From positions 1 through 64,000 of the forward strand of contig MU832044.1 in NCBI GenBank assembly GCA_029204225.1: DNA of 64,000 bases, given 5' to 3'. Source of the DNA: Diphasiastrum complanatum (taxonomy: Eukaryota > Streptophyta > Lycopodiopsida > Lycopodiales > Lycopodiaceae). The position numbers were made by a program, and so were the translations under genes. Shown piece after piece: positions 55,186-64,000 of this stretch. Position 1 is the stretch's first letter, and every line of letters begins with the position of its first letter. The notes under the pieces were generated by a model that saw only the letters and a list, made by a program, of their open reading frames with translations, made no database searches and was not told where the DNA came from.

Positions 55186-55989
55186 GACTCTTTGAGTGAT
55201 TCTGTATTTCTCCAAAAGGCTAAGCAAATCTCCCACTTGGATGAAAGATGCCCTTTTGGGTGAATAGATTGTCAACAATCTTTTGCATAAATTTTGGTGT
55301 ACTTTGTTGAGCATCTAAGTAACTCTCCTTATGTAATTTGATTGGAGCATTTGCTGGAAGCTTTTAACCATTATGCAAATGTGTTTTCAGGTTCTTAACA
55401 GGTTGAGGAACATTCTCATGTGTGAAGTGATCTTAGATCTACATCTAAACACCAAGATTTGACAAGCTAGTGAAGCTAGTCTTGTGATTCACTATGTGTG
55501 CTCTTTCATTCACCTCTAAGGCTTGTATTTGTCATTTGCTGGAGTTTATAAACTTTTAGAAGTGTGGTTTACATGTGGTTTTATGGTTGAACTAATATTT
55601 TGGTGTGTTGATCATATGTTGATCAAGTTTGTTCAATTCTCGGTATTCTTGGCAGCCTAGTCTTTTGTATTTTCTAAGAAAACCGGAGTTGGAGCCCATC
55701 GATCAAATCTCAATCGAAGAGATTCTAAATCTCGATCGAACAGTTTTGATTAATTCTCAACTGGAGTTTCTGGGTCCAATCTTGACAGATGGGATTCATC
55801 ACAATCTCAACCAGACCATATCCACGCTAACCCACAGAACTTTCCAACGACGATCAAAACTGACGAGTACCACATACATCAGATCCACATCTTGATTCAA
55901 CAATTTATATAGACGCTTTTCGGAGTTATACCTGATGATCCACACGAACCACAAGCTGCACCATTGTACACGATAGCAACTACACGAGC

Positions 55990-56670
55990 CTCCAATAAAT
56001 CACCTTACAGATGTAGTGACCGCCCTGAATCGTCGCAACCGCAAACAACCGCATTCAACTGCCTCCATCCTTGAATCGTAGGGACCGCAATCAAACCACC
56101 TCCGCCATTTGCACCGTATGGACCGCATTCAACCGCACCCCAATTGCATCAGCCTTTGCACCGTAGAGACCGCACTCACCGCAACCCACTGCTTTCGATC
56201 GCAAACAACCGCACCCCACTAAATTCTCCTTCAATCACAACAGGTCGTATCCAACCGCAACCCACCGCAAGCGACCACACCCCAACTATCGTAGTCACCC
56301 ACATCCAATCGCAACAGACTACAATGGACCACAACAGACTGCAACAATCGCATTCCACTATATTCAAACCGCAATCAAATAGCAACTGCTACATTCAACC
56401 GCATGCCACCTCCATTCATCCTTGAATCGCAACCCACCGCATTCGACCGCAACCAATCGCACACCGACTCCTCCACCCTTGCATCGTAAAGAACGCATTC
56501 AGCCGTATCCAACCACAACAGACCGCATACACCCGTAATATACTGCATTGACTCGTTCCAACCGCAATCAACCACAATGACCGCATTCAACCACAAACCG
56601 ATCGCATCCCGACTGCATTCGTAGCGCTCGCATTCAACCGCAAACTGGTCGCATTCCAATTGCACCCACC
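55990..56670. repeat. Degenerate CCGCA/CAACCGCATTC repeat tract
   Basis: AACCGCATTCAACCGCAACC-like sequence recurs irregularly at intervals of about 10-12 bases over almost 700 bases, with variants TCGCA, CCACA and CCGTA. The plus strand is C- and A-rich. It lies where the gag of the gypsy element would be expected. Open frames across it (56144-56425) are repeat translations. Confidence 0.7.
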
Positions 56671-56676
56671 GTAGAA

Positions 56677-57560
56677 TTGGGGTCAAGCACTAGCCACTGT
56701 GTGGACTGTGCTGATTCCAATCGATGTCGTATCGAAATTGCTACGAAAGATGTGGATATTTTCTCATCTTCTACAGACATTCACACACCCATCATCCCAC
56801 TTATGATGATTGACCCGATTCCTATAGCTTGGTGCCCAGGAGAACCTAGTGTCTCTATCGCTCATGTTTCGGAAGACGGTATTCTTTCCATGGATGATGT
56901 AGAAATGACAGATGAACATGTACTCCTATATCTAGATGCCCAACCTTATCCGCCAAAATCAATTCCTAAGGAGATCAAGACACCAGGACCATTGACTCAC
57001 GTCCAACTAACATCCAAAGTACCCAACATGCAAGCATACAGGCCCAAACCCAAAGTATATACATGGGACGCGTATCCAGACGAAGTTTGGGATACAATCG
57101 ATGAAGACATGATAAGTGGGGCAACAACACCGCCCACTCAAAAACCTCGGTTACAAAAAAATAACATTATTGATACAAAATTAACCGACCGTCAAAAATA
57201 GATGCGTGAGAAACTTAAGCAGCCAATTAAGCCCTTGTCTAAGGACGCAGACACCAAACAATCAGACCAAGCTTCCACTTCCGGTAGTGAATCAACAAAG
57301 ATGATTCCCAAAGTTCCAAACAACTTTGTGGAACTACCTTTCAATATTCCTCAAAAATTTAAAGATTTCACACTGGATGACGTTGTTATCTAGTTACCAC
57401 AGCCACACCGGGTACCTACACTAAGTTCCACCGGGAACCTACACCAGCCACACCGGGAACCTACACCAAGTTCCAACCATGTTGGTGCACACCTTTCGTC
57501 CGAACAACTTTTTGATATGGAAACTTTACTTCGCAAATACAGGGATGTATTTGCATGGAA
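56677..57560 (+). pseudogene. Gypsy region upstream of RT (protease/linker, broken)
   Basis: Open frames 56677-57201 and 57202-57393 run in the same sense as the RT. They encode acidic, Pro-rich sequence (IPLMMIDPIPIAWCPGEPSV, PKPKVYTWDAYPDEVWDTID) and, close to RT, LLRKYRDVFAWNYT, the conserved segment that precedes gypsy RT. A DTGA/DSGA protease site was not found. Stops at 57199, 57391 and 57568 break the frame. At 57400-57470 a CACCGGGAACCTACACCA unit is repeated about three times. Confidence 0.65.
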
Positions 57561-57570
57561 CTATACATAA

Positions 57571-58434
57571 ATGAAAGGAATTTCGCCAGAAGTAGTTGTT
57601 CATAAGATTCCTTTAGAAGACAACACTAAGCCTGTTAGGGCTAAACCTTACAGAAGTAACTCTGTCTATCGCGAACAAATCGATGAAGATATCAAGAAAT
57701 TGTTGGATGTTGGCTTCATTTATGAAGTCCAACATACTGATTGGGTATCACCCATTGTGGTTGTACCCAAGAAAAACGACAAACTTCGTATCTGTGTCGA
57801 TCTCAAGAACCTTAATGGGGTTACAAAGAAAGACCATTTTTCCTTGTCTTTAACGAACCAAATCTTAGAGGAAATGGCAGGAGCTGAAGCTTTCAGCTTC
57901 TTGGATGGATTCAGAGGTTATTTCCTTGTTCAAATAGCCCCTGAAGATAAACATAAAACGGCCTTTGCCACAAAGAACGAGGTTTACGCTTATAACGTCA
58001 TGCCTTTTGGCTTATGCGACGCCCCTTCAACTTTTCAGAGGGTCATGCAACTAGCCTTCCGAAACCTGTTACATCGGATTGTGGAAATTTATCTCGATGA
58101 TCTAGGTGTACATTCCTCAATGGCTACGCACCTTGACGCACTGGAGAAAATCTTCTTTCGCTATTGTAGATTAGGAATATCTCTAAACCCTGATATATGC
58201 CAAATATGGGTCACCCATGGGGTTGTACTCGAGCATATAATTTCAAAGGACGATATTTCTACCGACCTGTCAAAATTCAAGGTTATAGTCGAAATGCCCT
58301 TACCTACAACAGTGAAGGAAGTTTATGTCTTCCTTGGTCATACAAATTATTATCGCATCTTTATAATCGACTATGCCGGCAAGGCACGCCTCGTTTATTT
58401 AGTTGTCGTGGATCCTCGCTGGACCGAAGAATGA
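57571..58434 (+). pseudogene. Ty3/gypsy reverse transcriptase
   Basis: 287 codons with KPYRSNSVYREQIDEDIKKL, DWVSPIVVVPKKNDKLRICV, DLKNLNGVT, FSFLDGFRGYFLVQIAPEDK (first catalytic Asp), KTAFATKNEVYAYNVMPFGL, CDAPSTFQRVMQ and YLDDLGVHSS (catalytic YLDD). The connection domain follows (FLGHTNYYRIFI). The SP.VVVPKK and FLDGFRGY blocks place it among plant gypsy elements. It ends at a stop after DPRWTEE; RNase H continues after a frameshift. Confidence 0.93.
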
Positions 58435-58440
58435 ATTAAA

Positions 58441-59051
58441 GCTTTGAGGAGTTGAATACAGCCCTTACCATGGCATCCATACTCCACTCGCCAGACTACA
58501 CGAAAGAGTTTCATGTGCATACTGATGCAAGTAAGTATGCCATTGGAGGTCTTCTTGCACAACCGGACGAGTATGACAAAGACTTCCCAATATGTTTCTT
58601 GAGCAGGCAACTGGTGTCTGCTGAAGTAAACTATACAACCATCGAGAGAGAAGCATTGGCTATGGTCTATGCTATCCAACAACTAAGACATTATTTATTA
58701 GGCCAGACCTTTGCATTCTACACCGACCATCAAACCCTATTATATATCATTAATAAATCCTGTAAAACGGCACGTATAGCTCGATGGCTGTTGACATTAA
58801 AGGAATATAATTTCCGCGTAGTCATTCGGAAAGGAACCCAACATTTCATGGCGGATCACCTTTCCCAACTACCGAATGTTGAAAAATCAACTGCACCAGT
58901 CAACGATGATCTTCCTGATGCATGTCTTTTTAAGATTGATGCTACACCCTTATGGGCTGAGGAGATCACTCAGTTCCTAACAACAGGTAGACTCAAAGAA
59001 GTCTTGAGTATAGCAAAAAAAAAATTTTTGCTAAAAGCAACGCGCTTTTAG
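58441..59051 (+). pseudogene. Ty3/gypsy RNase H
   Basis: FEELNTALTMASILHSPDYT, FHVHTDASKYAIGGLLAQPD (catalytic Asp), FLSRQLVSAEVNYTTIEREA (Glu), LRHYLLGQTFAFYTDHQTLL (Asp) and RVVIRKGTQHFMADHLSQLP are all present in order. The active-site residues look intact. A nonsense codon at 59049-59051 separates it from the integrase, which continues in the same frame. Confidence 0.92.
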
Positions 59052-59465
59052 TTAATAGCGAGACAACTTTACAAAAGGGGCGTTGACGATATCATTCAAC
59101 GATGTGCTTATGAATCTGAGATACGACCGATCATATCTCAGGCTCATGAGGGCATTGGAGGCGGCCACTTCTCTGCTGAAGCCACAACTAAGATTATCCT
59201 TCGAGCAGGATTGTGGTGGCCATCTTTATTTAAGAACACATTTGTTGTCATTAAAACGTGTGATGTCTGTCAACGAGCCAAGAAAAATACCAAAGCAGAC
59301 TTCACACCACTGACTCCCATTATAGAAGGCAAAGCCTTCCATAAGTGGGAAATTGGCTTTGTTGGACTTATCAGTCCAGCAACAAAACATACCCAAGCCC
59401 GTTACATCTTCATAGCCATAGATTACGCCACTAAGTGGGTTGAGGCTCGAGCAACGAAAGGACGC
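59052..59465 (+). pseudogene. Ty3/gypsy integrase, truncated
   Basis: In frame with RNase H: RQLYKRGVDDIIQRCAYESE, AHEGIGGGHFSAEATTKIIL and KTCDVCQRAKKN give the H2C2 zinc-binding domain. HKWEIGFVGLI and YIFIAIDYATKWVEARATK give the start of the catalytic core with the second Asp region. In the first one, W-E-I-G-F stands where a W-x-x-D-F motif is usual, so the first catalytic Asp appears changed to Gly. The core stops after about 50 residues at 59460 and is replaced by a tandem repeat. No GGxxxxGxxxE region is seen. Confidence 0.88.
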
Positions 59466-59482
59466 CAATGCAAAAACTGCCA

Positions 59483-59625
59483 TCTCAACCGACGCCATCC
59501 TTCAAATCTCAACCGACGCAGTCCATCCCATCTCAACCGACGCCATCCATCAGATCTCAACCGACGCCATCCATCAAATCTCAACTGACGCATCCTTAAC
59601 CCTGTCTAAAATCTCAACCGACACA
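59483..59625 (+). repeat. 24-bp tandem repeat at the integrase truncation
   Basis: TCTCAACCGACGCCATCCATCAAA-like units start at 59483, 59507, 59531, 59555 and 59579, and a last one after 33 bases at 59612. Because 24 is divisible by three, the unit encodes an eight-residue repeat in every frame (LNRRHPSN in the integrase frame). Confidence 0.95.
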
Positions 59626-59662
59626 ATATTTTCAGACCCCTATTTTGTTCATTTTTTTCACC

Positions 59663-60697
59663 ATGTCATCCAACCCCAGTTCCAGTTCTGAAGACCTCGA
59701 GGCAAATAAGCTCGACATCCAACTATGCAAGTTAGATCTTACAGAGATGCAGACCTGGTACCAGCAGGCAGAGTCTTTCTTCAAGGCCATTGAGTTCTAG
59801 ATCCCTGTCCTGACAGGATATCAAAGCCCGTACCTGGTACATATGGCGTATGCCAACTATAATGCCATGGCAAGGTCGTGCCAGCTCATAGTTCCTCCTG
59901 TCAGGAACTATGTTTATAACATATCTTTTGCGGCGGCCGACTTGCAACCTTTTGGGTTCCCTCAAGGACCAAATGCTATCACAAGGACACTCCAGAAGAT
60001 AGAGCAGACAACGTATTTCAAGTACATCGATCCCTCAATGGATGAATGGAAAAATAAAGACGGTTACAAAGTTGAGGCGATCAATGATCAGCAGCTGCAA
60101 GCGGCATGTGCATATCTCACCAGATGCACACAATGACCAAGGACAAAAGTGTTGAGGGTACCCATGTCCCTGTTCCGCATGATGGCAGATTCACGACTGC
60201 ATGCCCAAAACCTCTATGATTGGGCACAGTTTGCTTTGAACTACTTTCATAAGTGCCTTACGAACAAGCAGCCACTAACCGTACTGGGATATCTCATGAT
60301 AGATATCACTCTCCAACAAGTACAAAATGGACCCAAGCTTCAACAAAACCTACAGATTGCAGACAAAGCATGGGACATTCCCATTGGATCAAAACAGTCC
60401 AAGCGTGCATGCTCACGGGCTACTTCGCCATCGAGACTCCAACCCAAAAGAGTCAACACACGTATTCTTCCATTGTTACAAAAGCAGAAAAGCCCACAAC
60501 CAGACCCACAAGCAGCCGCATTTTCGGAAGCTCAAGAGGCCGATACCTGCAAGGCCCAGTTGCCAGACACAAGGCAACAAAGAATACAAAGGCAACTTCA
60601 GGCTAGGAGGACATCACCAGCTGGAACAGCATCAGACGATTCAGCTTCTGATGATGGAAGCTCCACTTCAACATCCCAACAACACTCATCACCCTGA
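59663..60697 (+). pseudogene. Unrecognised 344-codon frame 3' of gypsy pol
   Basis: ATG at 59663 opens one frame that runs to TGA at 60695-60697 and is broken only by TAG at 59798-59800 and TGA at 60134-60136. The N-terminal part is rich in Ser (MSSNPSSSSEDLEANKLD). A globular-looking part follows (SPYLVHMAYANYNAMARSC, IVPPVRNYVYNISFAAADL, YFKYIDPSMDEWKNKDGYKV, ALNYFHKCLTNKQPLTVLGY). The end is low-complexity Gln/Ser/Arg with SDDSASDDGSS. It is in the same sense as pol and lies between truncated integrase and an LTR-like segment, the place where some plant gypsy lineages carry an extra ORF. I do not recognise the family; no transmembrane segment is evident. Confidence 0.6.
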
Positions 60698-61320
60698 CAC
60701 ATCATCGACGGGGGTACAACCCTCCAGAGAGTAGTCAGTTACTATTGATCTACGTTCATAAAAATTAATACAGCATTCGACTTAATTTCAACCAAGGTGC
60801 GGAATTCAAAGGGAACAAGAAAACTCAGATATATGAAATAAACAGCATAAGCATTCAACATCCGAGATCAGACACAACTAGAAAATAATCTATATTGATT
60901 TCCTCTAAATTTCTTCAGGGCACAAGAAGTCACTTCTTAGAATAGCTTAGCAATAAGCTTTGGGAGTATCCCATAAGCATCTTAGCATATGGGCCTACCA
61001 CTCATTGTATATATAGAAGTGGATTTGGGAGCCTTAAGTAACACTTGTATAAGCCCAAGCTTCAATAGAACTAATCTATTCTTTTATGTTATTGTGCTTG
61101 TTATTATGGGATTATTTCTCTTATGCACTTATCTTCCTTCCCTTGTGGGAGTTAGTAGGATTACCTAGGAATAATTTGGAAACCACTAGTAAGTTTGATT
61201 TAAAAACTTTGAAATGAGTAATAGTGCTTTCTCATTTGTGTTCTCTTTTTACAAAAAAACGCAATGGATACTTGGTGACTATTCTACCCTTTTCTAAACA
61301 AAAAGCAAAATAGTCATCTA
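60698..61320 (+). mobile_element. Possible 3' LTR of the gypsy element
   Basis: A short purine run (GACGGGGG, 60707-60714) follows the extra ORF and is a possible polypurine tract. A TATA box (TGTATATATAGAAG) lies near 61006-61019. The region has no gene. A matching 5' LTR was not found upstream, so the assignment is tentative. Confidence 0.35.
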
Positions 61321-61966
61321 TTTTTTTCAAACCAAACTTGGTTCGCTTTCCAGCCTGAGCGTCAAGCGTCAGGCTGCCATGTGGCAGTTTTTGACTGGTC
61401 TAAAAGATTTGAAGTGCTCATTATGCTTCACAAAGGACATGTGGAAGAAGTCAAAGTATCCATTTTGCAATGGAAGGCGTCGCGGGCCCAGGCCATTCTG
61501 CCCGATTCGACTTTTCAAAAAAATTTCAGCCAAGCCCTCGAGGCCTCGCCCAAATTTTGTTGAAAATCCTTAAAAGGGCAAGATGGTCTTTGCCCTGCCT
61601 TCCATAGTACTTAAAAAGCATTTTCTTTTGAGTGGATGTACTCGTGCTCCTCGTGCCATACTCCACTCATTGAGAATCGAGATGATATTTGCCAGGACGC
61701 AATTGACTCATTCCCGGGAGCAACGCCAAGTCCATAGTCCAGGCTGCCGTCCCCAAGCCGCTACGACTTGACTGTCTCCTCCACCGCCATCCCCATAGCT
61801 TCTCCCTGCCCACACCCCTTCTCCACCGCCATCGGCACAGCTATCCACTCACACGACCCCCATCTGCTGTCTATACAGATCATGTTATTGCTTCATACTT
61901 TGATCCGCCCTTCTGTCCCTCCTGAGGCTTTGAAATTGCGATCTGGAAGAAGTTTGCTTCTCCAAC

Positions 61967-61979
61967 TCTATATAAGAGC
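61967..61979 (+). promoter_or_regulatory. TATA box of paralogue B
   Basis: CTATATAAGAGC lies about 255 bases upstream of the ATG at 62233. The surrounding leader (61890-62050) aligns with 49140-49310 in front of paralogue A, where this box reads CTGTTTAAGAGC. Confidence 0.7.
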
Positions 61980-62232
61980 ATCAATCTCTTAGGCTTCATC
62001 CTCAACGTTCAGCTTCTGCCGTTCTCTGTCAGCAGCACTACAGAAATCCAATAACAAAGGCTCGCTCAAGCAAAGCTTGTCAGTATTCATTTCATTTCGA
62101 TATATAAATTCAAGATAGTTTGTTTGATTCAATTGCTTCCAAATATCATTGAATTGGGTTCGTTGATTAGAAATAAAGACCTGGAATTTGGAGCAACGAA
62201 TTCTTTGAGGATAGGAGTTTCAAACGACCAAT

Positions 62233-62715
62233 ATGGGTTTTTCATATGCTGAGCAGAGAACTGGGATATCAGATGGAAATCAAATTAGAAAGCGAATCAG
62301 CAGCTGGAAATCATTCCAAACGTCCATGAAGAGGTATCTTCATAAGTTGTCGCCAGTTCCACTTCTGTCAAAGGTCACGGATTGTTACGTTAATTCTGTA
62401 TCTGTAGCTGCTAGTCATATCAACGATGGTAGCCTTATACACGGCCCACACATGGGTTCGCTTCAGCACAGTGCCAGCAGGGGATTGTACAGAGAAGAAG
62501 ACGATCTAATTCGCATGACTCGCACGCTTAGCAACAAGGATGTTCCATTACCTCGTAGTGCCAGTTACGCTGGGACACCAATTAAGGTTGATAGTAGTAA
62601 CTGGGGAAGAAGCAGATCACATGCAAGTGTATACGTACGCTCTTCAGATCTCAATACATCAAGGCGCGCTCCCTTGATTCCCAAGACAGTACTCTCGGTT
62701 ACATATGAAGAGTGA
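62233..62715 (+). CDS. Small basic Ser-rich protein, paralogue B (function unknown)
   Basis: 160 codons from the ATG at 62233: MGFSYAEQRTGISDGNQIRK, SSWKSFQTSMKRYLHKLSP, KVTDCYVNSVSVAASHINDG, REEDDLIRM, LPRSASYAGTPIKVDSSNWG, RSHASVYVRSSDLNTSRRAP. It has a clean TATA box, an uninterrupted frame and a C-terminus (LIPKTVLSVTYEE) that paralogue A matches only in another frame, so this is the better preserved copy. It is basic and Ser-rich, without signal peptide or membrane helix. Both copies are in the same orientation 12.7 kb apart, separated by retroelements. I do not recognise the family. Confidence 0.8.
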   Translation: MGFSYAEQRTGISDGNQIRKRISSWKSFQTSMKRYLHKLSPVPLLSKVTDCYVNSVSVAASHINDGSLIHGPHMGSLQHSASRGLYREEDDLIRMTRTLSNKDVPLPRSASYAGTPIKVDSSNWGRSRSHASVYVRSSDLNTSRRAPLIPKTVLSVTYEE

Positions 62716-64000
62716 CCATAGATCTAACGCTTATGGTTCCATTAGTGCTGGGAATTTTGACCATTGATTATAATTAGCAGCTGCAAGAGCAATTCTTCCT
62801 TTATGATTAGTGGCGATGACAGTCAAAGGGGCCAAGAGCAAGCGACTACCGGTCGATACGATGATCAATCATCATCAATGAGATGACCAGCTATCTGACC
62901 AAGATAACATGTTTAGAATTGTATGACTCTCGACTCAATCTTTCAATGTTTTGCACTCCAGATTGTCTCACTTTATGAGGAAAACAAATTCTTTAAGAGA
63001 AGTAACAGAACTGTATTTTAACCAACTATATGTGTTGTTGTGGCACCATCTCTAAGGGTGTAACCCTCCCTCCATAGCTAAGCCATCTCCTTTCCCAAAG
63101 ATTAATTGGGTGCCTTGCCATAACGTTAGTGCTTTTGGACATGAAAATGTTTTAACGAGAAAAATGGCATTAAATTAGACAACATAGATATCAGTAGCTT
63201 TTGTGCGAGACAAATGAAGGGAATAATTGTTTGACTATTTCTTTTTTCCTATGAAGGATTCAAGTGTATTTCAAATTGTGCATGTGGCTAGAGACTGAAC
63301 AAGATTCACAATTGCAAATGCATCAAATATTTTCATGAAGGCAAATCAATAACCTCGTTTGATGCTGGTACTGAGTTAATAATCACACCTATGCCTTATT
63401 CATCATTACACATTTGATGTCAATTTAGGATGTTAGATTGATGCCTATCTAATATATGATGTAAGAAACTTAGAATAATGAGTTTCACTATTATGTAGTA
63501 AGTATAATATTATTTTTTGTGTGTATTGAGCATTTATGATGAATGGCTATATAGCACACCAATGTGTAATACCAGTTTCACTTGATACACTTTTACAAGA
63601 GTGGGAATTCTTTACAATTTTAAGGATTTCTCACTTTTTGGGTCTTTATTGTGTCTTACAAAACTTTTCACAACATGTATTGTTCGTAGCTCAATCTCTC
63701 TCCACAGTAAATGTTCCAAAAGTTCTTAATGATTATGAGAACAAAAATAAATGACAACATGTTTTGCTATTTCCTTCCAAGCAAGCCATACTACTAGCCA
63801 ACCATTGTTATGATAGTCAATAGCAATTGAGAGTGACTACACAATAGGCAAACAATATGTAGTTGACACCTCATGGACCCTACACCCTTCATTCCTAAAA
63901 TCGCATATAAGAGAACTATCAAAAGGTGCTATGTAGCATGAGAAATCAGCCATGCAACATCTATGTTGTATTTTTCTTATGCATATCTAAAACGCAAACA
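62716..64000. other. 3' flank of paralogue B, no further gene seen
   Basis: The first 250 bases correspond to the 3' region of paralogue A, including one copy of the unit that is repeated there (62885-62955). Beyond that the sequence is AT-rich; the open frame at 63536-63754 shows no motif. Confidence 0.5.

Noticed and set aside
56144-56686. Open frames on both strands over the CCGCA tract
   Set aside because: They follow from the short repeat and carry no domain.
59226-59498. 90-codon minus-strand frame
   Set aside because: Antisense to gypsy integrase, which has the H2C2 motif.

Overview
The window looks like a stretch of a large, repeat-rich plant nuclear genome. The evidence is plant-type Ty1/copia and Ty3/gypsy retrotransposons primed by initiator tRNA-Met, hAT transposase remnants, long AT-rich gaps, GT-AG introns, and two host gene traces of plant type: the last part of a methylcrotonoyl-CoA carboxylase alpha subunit and a fragment of a Bet v 1/PR-10-like gene. 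Large gaps and nested retroelements fit a gymnosperm or another large-genome land plant, but this is inference and I cannot name the species.

Layout. 0-3.4 kb: decayed copia LTR, leader and gag remnant, then an MCCA C-terminal exon. 3.4-6.3 kb: AT-rich, short diverged repeats only. 6.3-8.8 kb: hAT transposase pseudogene with two recognisable introns. 9.1-12.9 kb: three minus-strand copia pieces (two relatives of one family head to tail, then a chimeric junction to another family). 12.9-21.1 kb: mostly gene-poor, with a perfect hairpin, a perfect palindrome, a duplicated exon-like segment, a ~240-bp foldback element, a second hAT remnant and an LTR with leader. 21.1-23 kb: copia RT fragment, Bet v 1 fragment and copia integrase fragment packed together. 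23-27.5 kb: G-box cluster between two TATA boxes, a long CT microsatellite and an unrecognised decayed gene. 27.5-30.8 kb: copia gag and RNase H pieces around two copies of one LTR. 30.8-33 kb: G31/C13 foldback element, 102-bp tandem duplication, A-rich degenerate tract. 33-35 kb: pseudogene resembling the DUF7869 family. 35-43.2 kb: plus-strand copia fragment whose 3' LTR is split by a complete minus-strand copia element (36179-42406) with 98-99% identical LTRs and a 5-bp target duplication. 43.5-44.9 kb: decayed satellite. 45-49 kb: AT-rich, one hairpin, one exon-like CxCxxC segment.

49.5-51.2 kb and 61.9-62.7 kb hold the likely living host genes: two paralogues of a small basic, Ser-rich protein I do not recognise, in the same orientation, and two in-frame exons of another unrecognised gene. 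Between the paralogues lie a CpG-rich motif array, a second copy of the poly-G repeat, a CT microsatellite, a copia LTR with PBS, and a gypsy element (about 56.7-60.7 kb). The gypsy integrase is cut short and followed by a 24-bp tandem repeat and a 344-codon unrecognised reading frame with two stops.

Almost everything in the window is transposon-derived and broken. The host genes are islands separated by nested insertions. The most informative structures are the dated nested insertion at 36-43 kb, the unrecognised ORF 3' of the gypsy pol, the CpG-rich array with its poly-G neighbour, the foldback at 16 kb and the captured host gene fragment at 21.6 kb.
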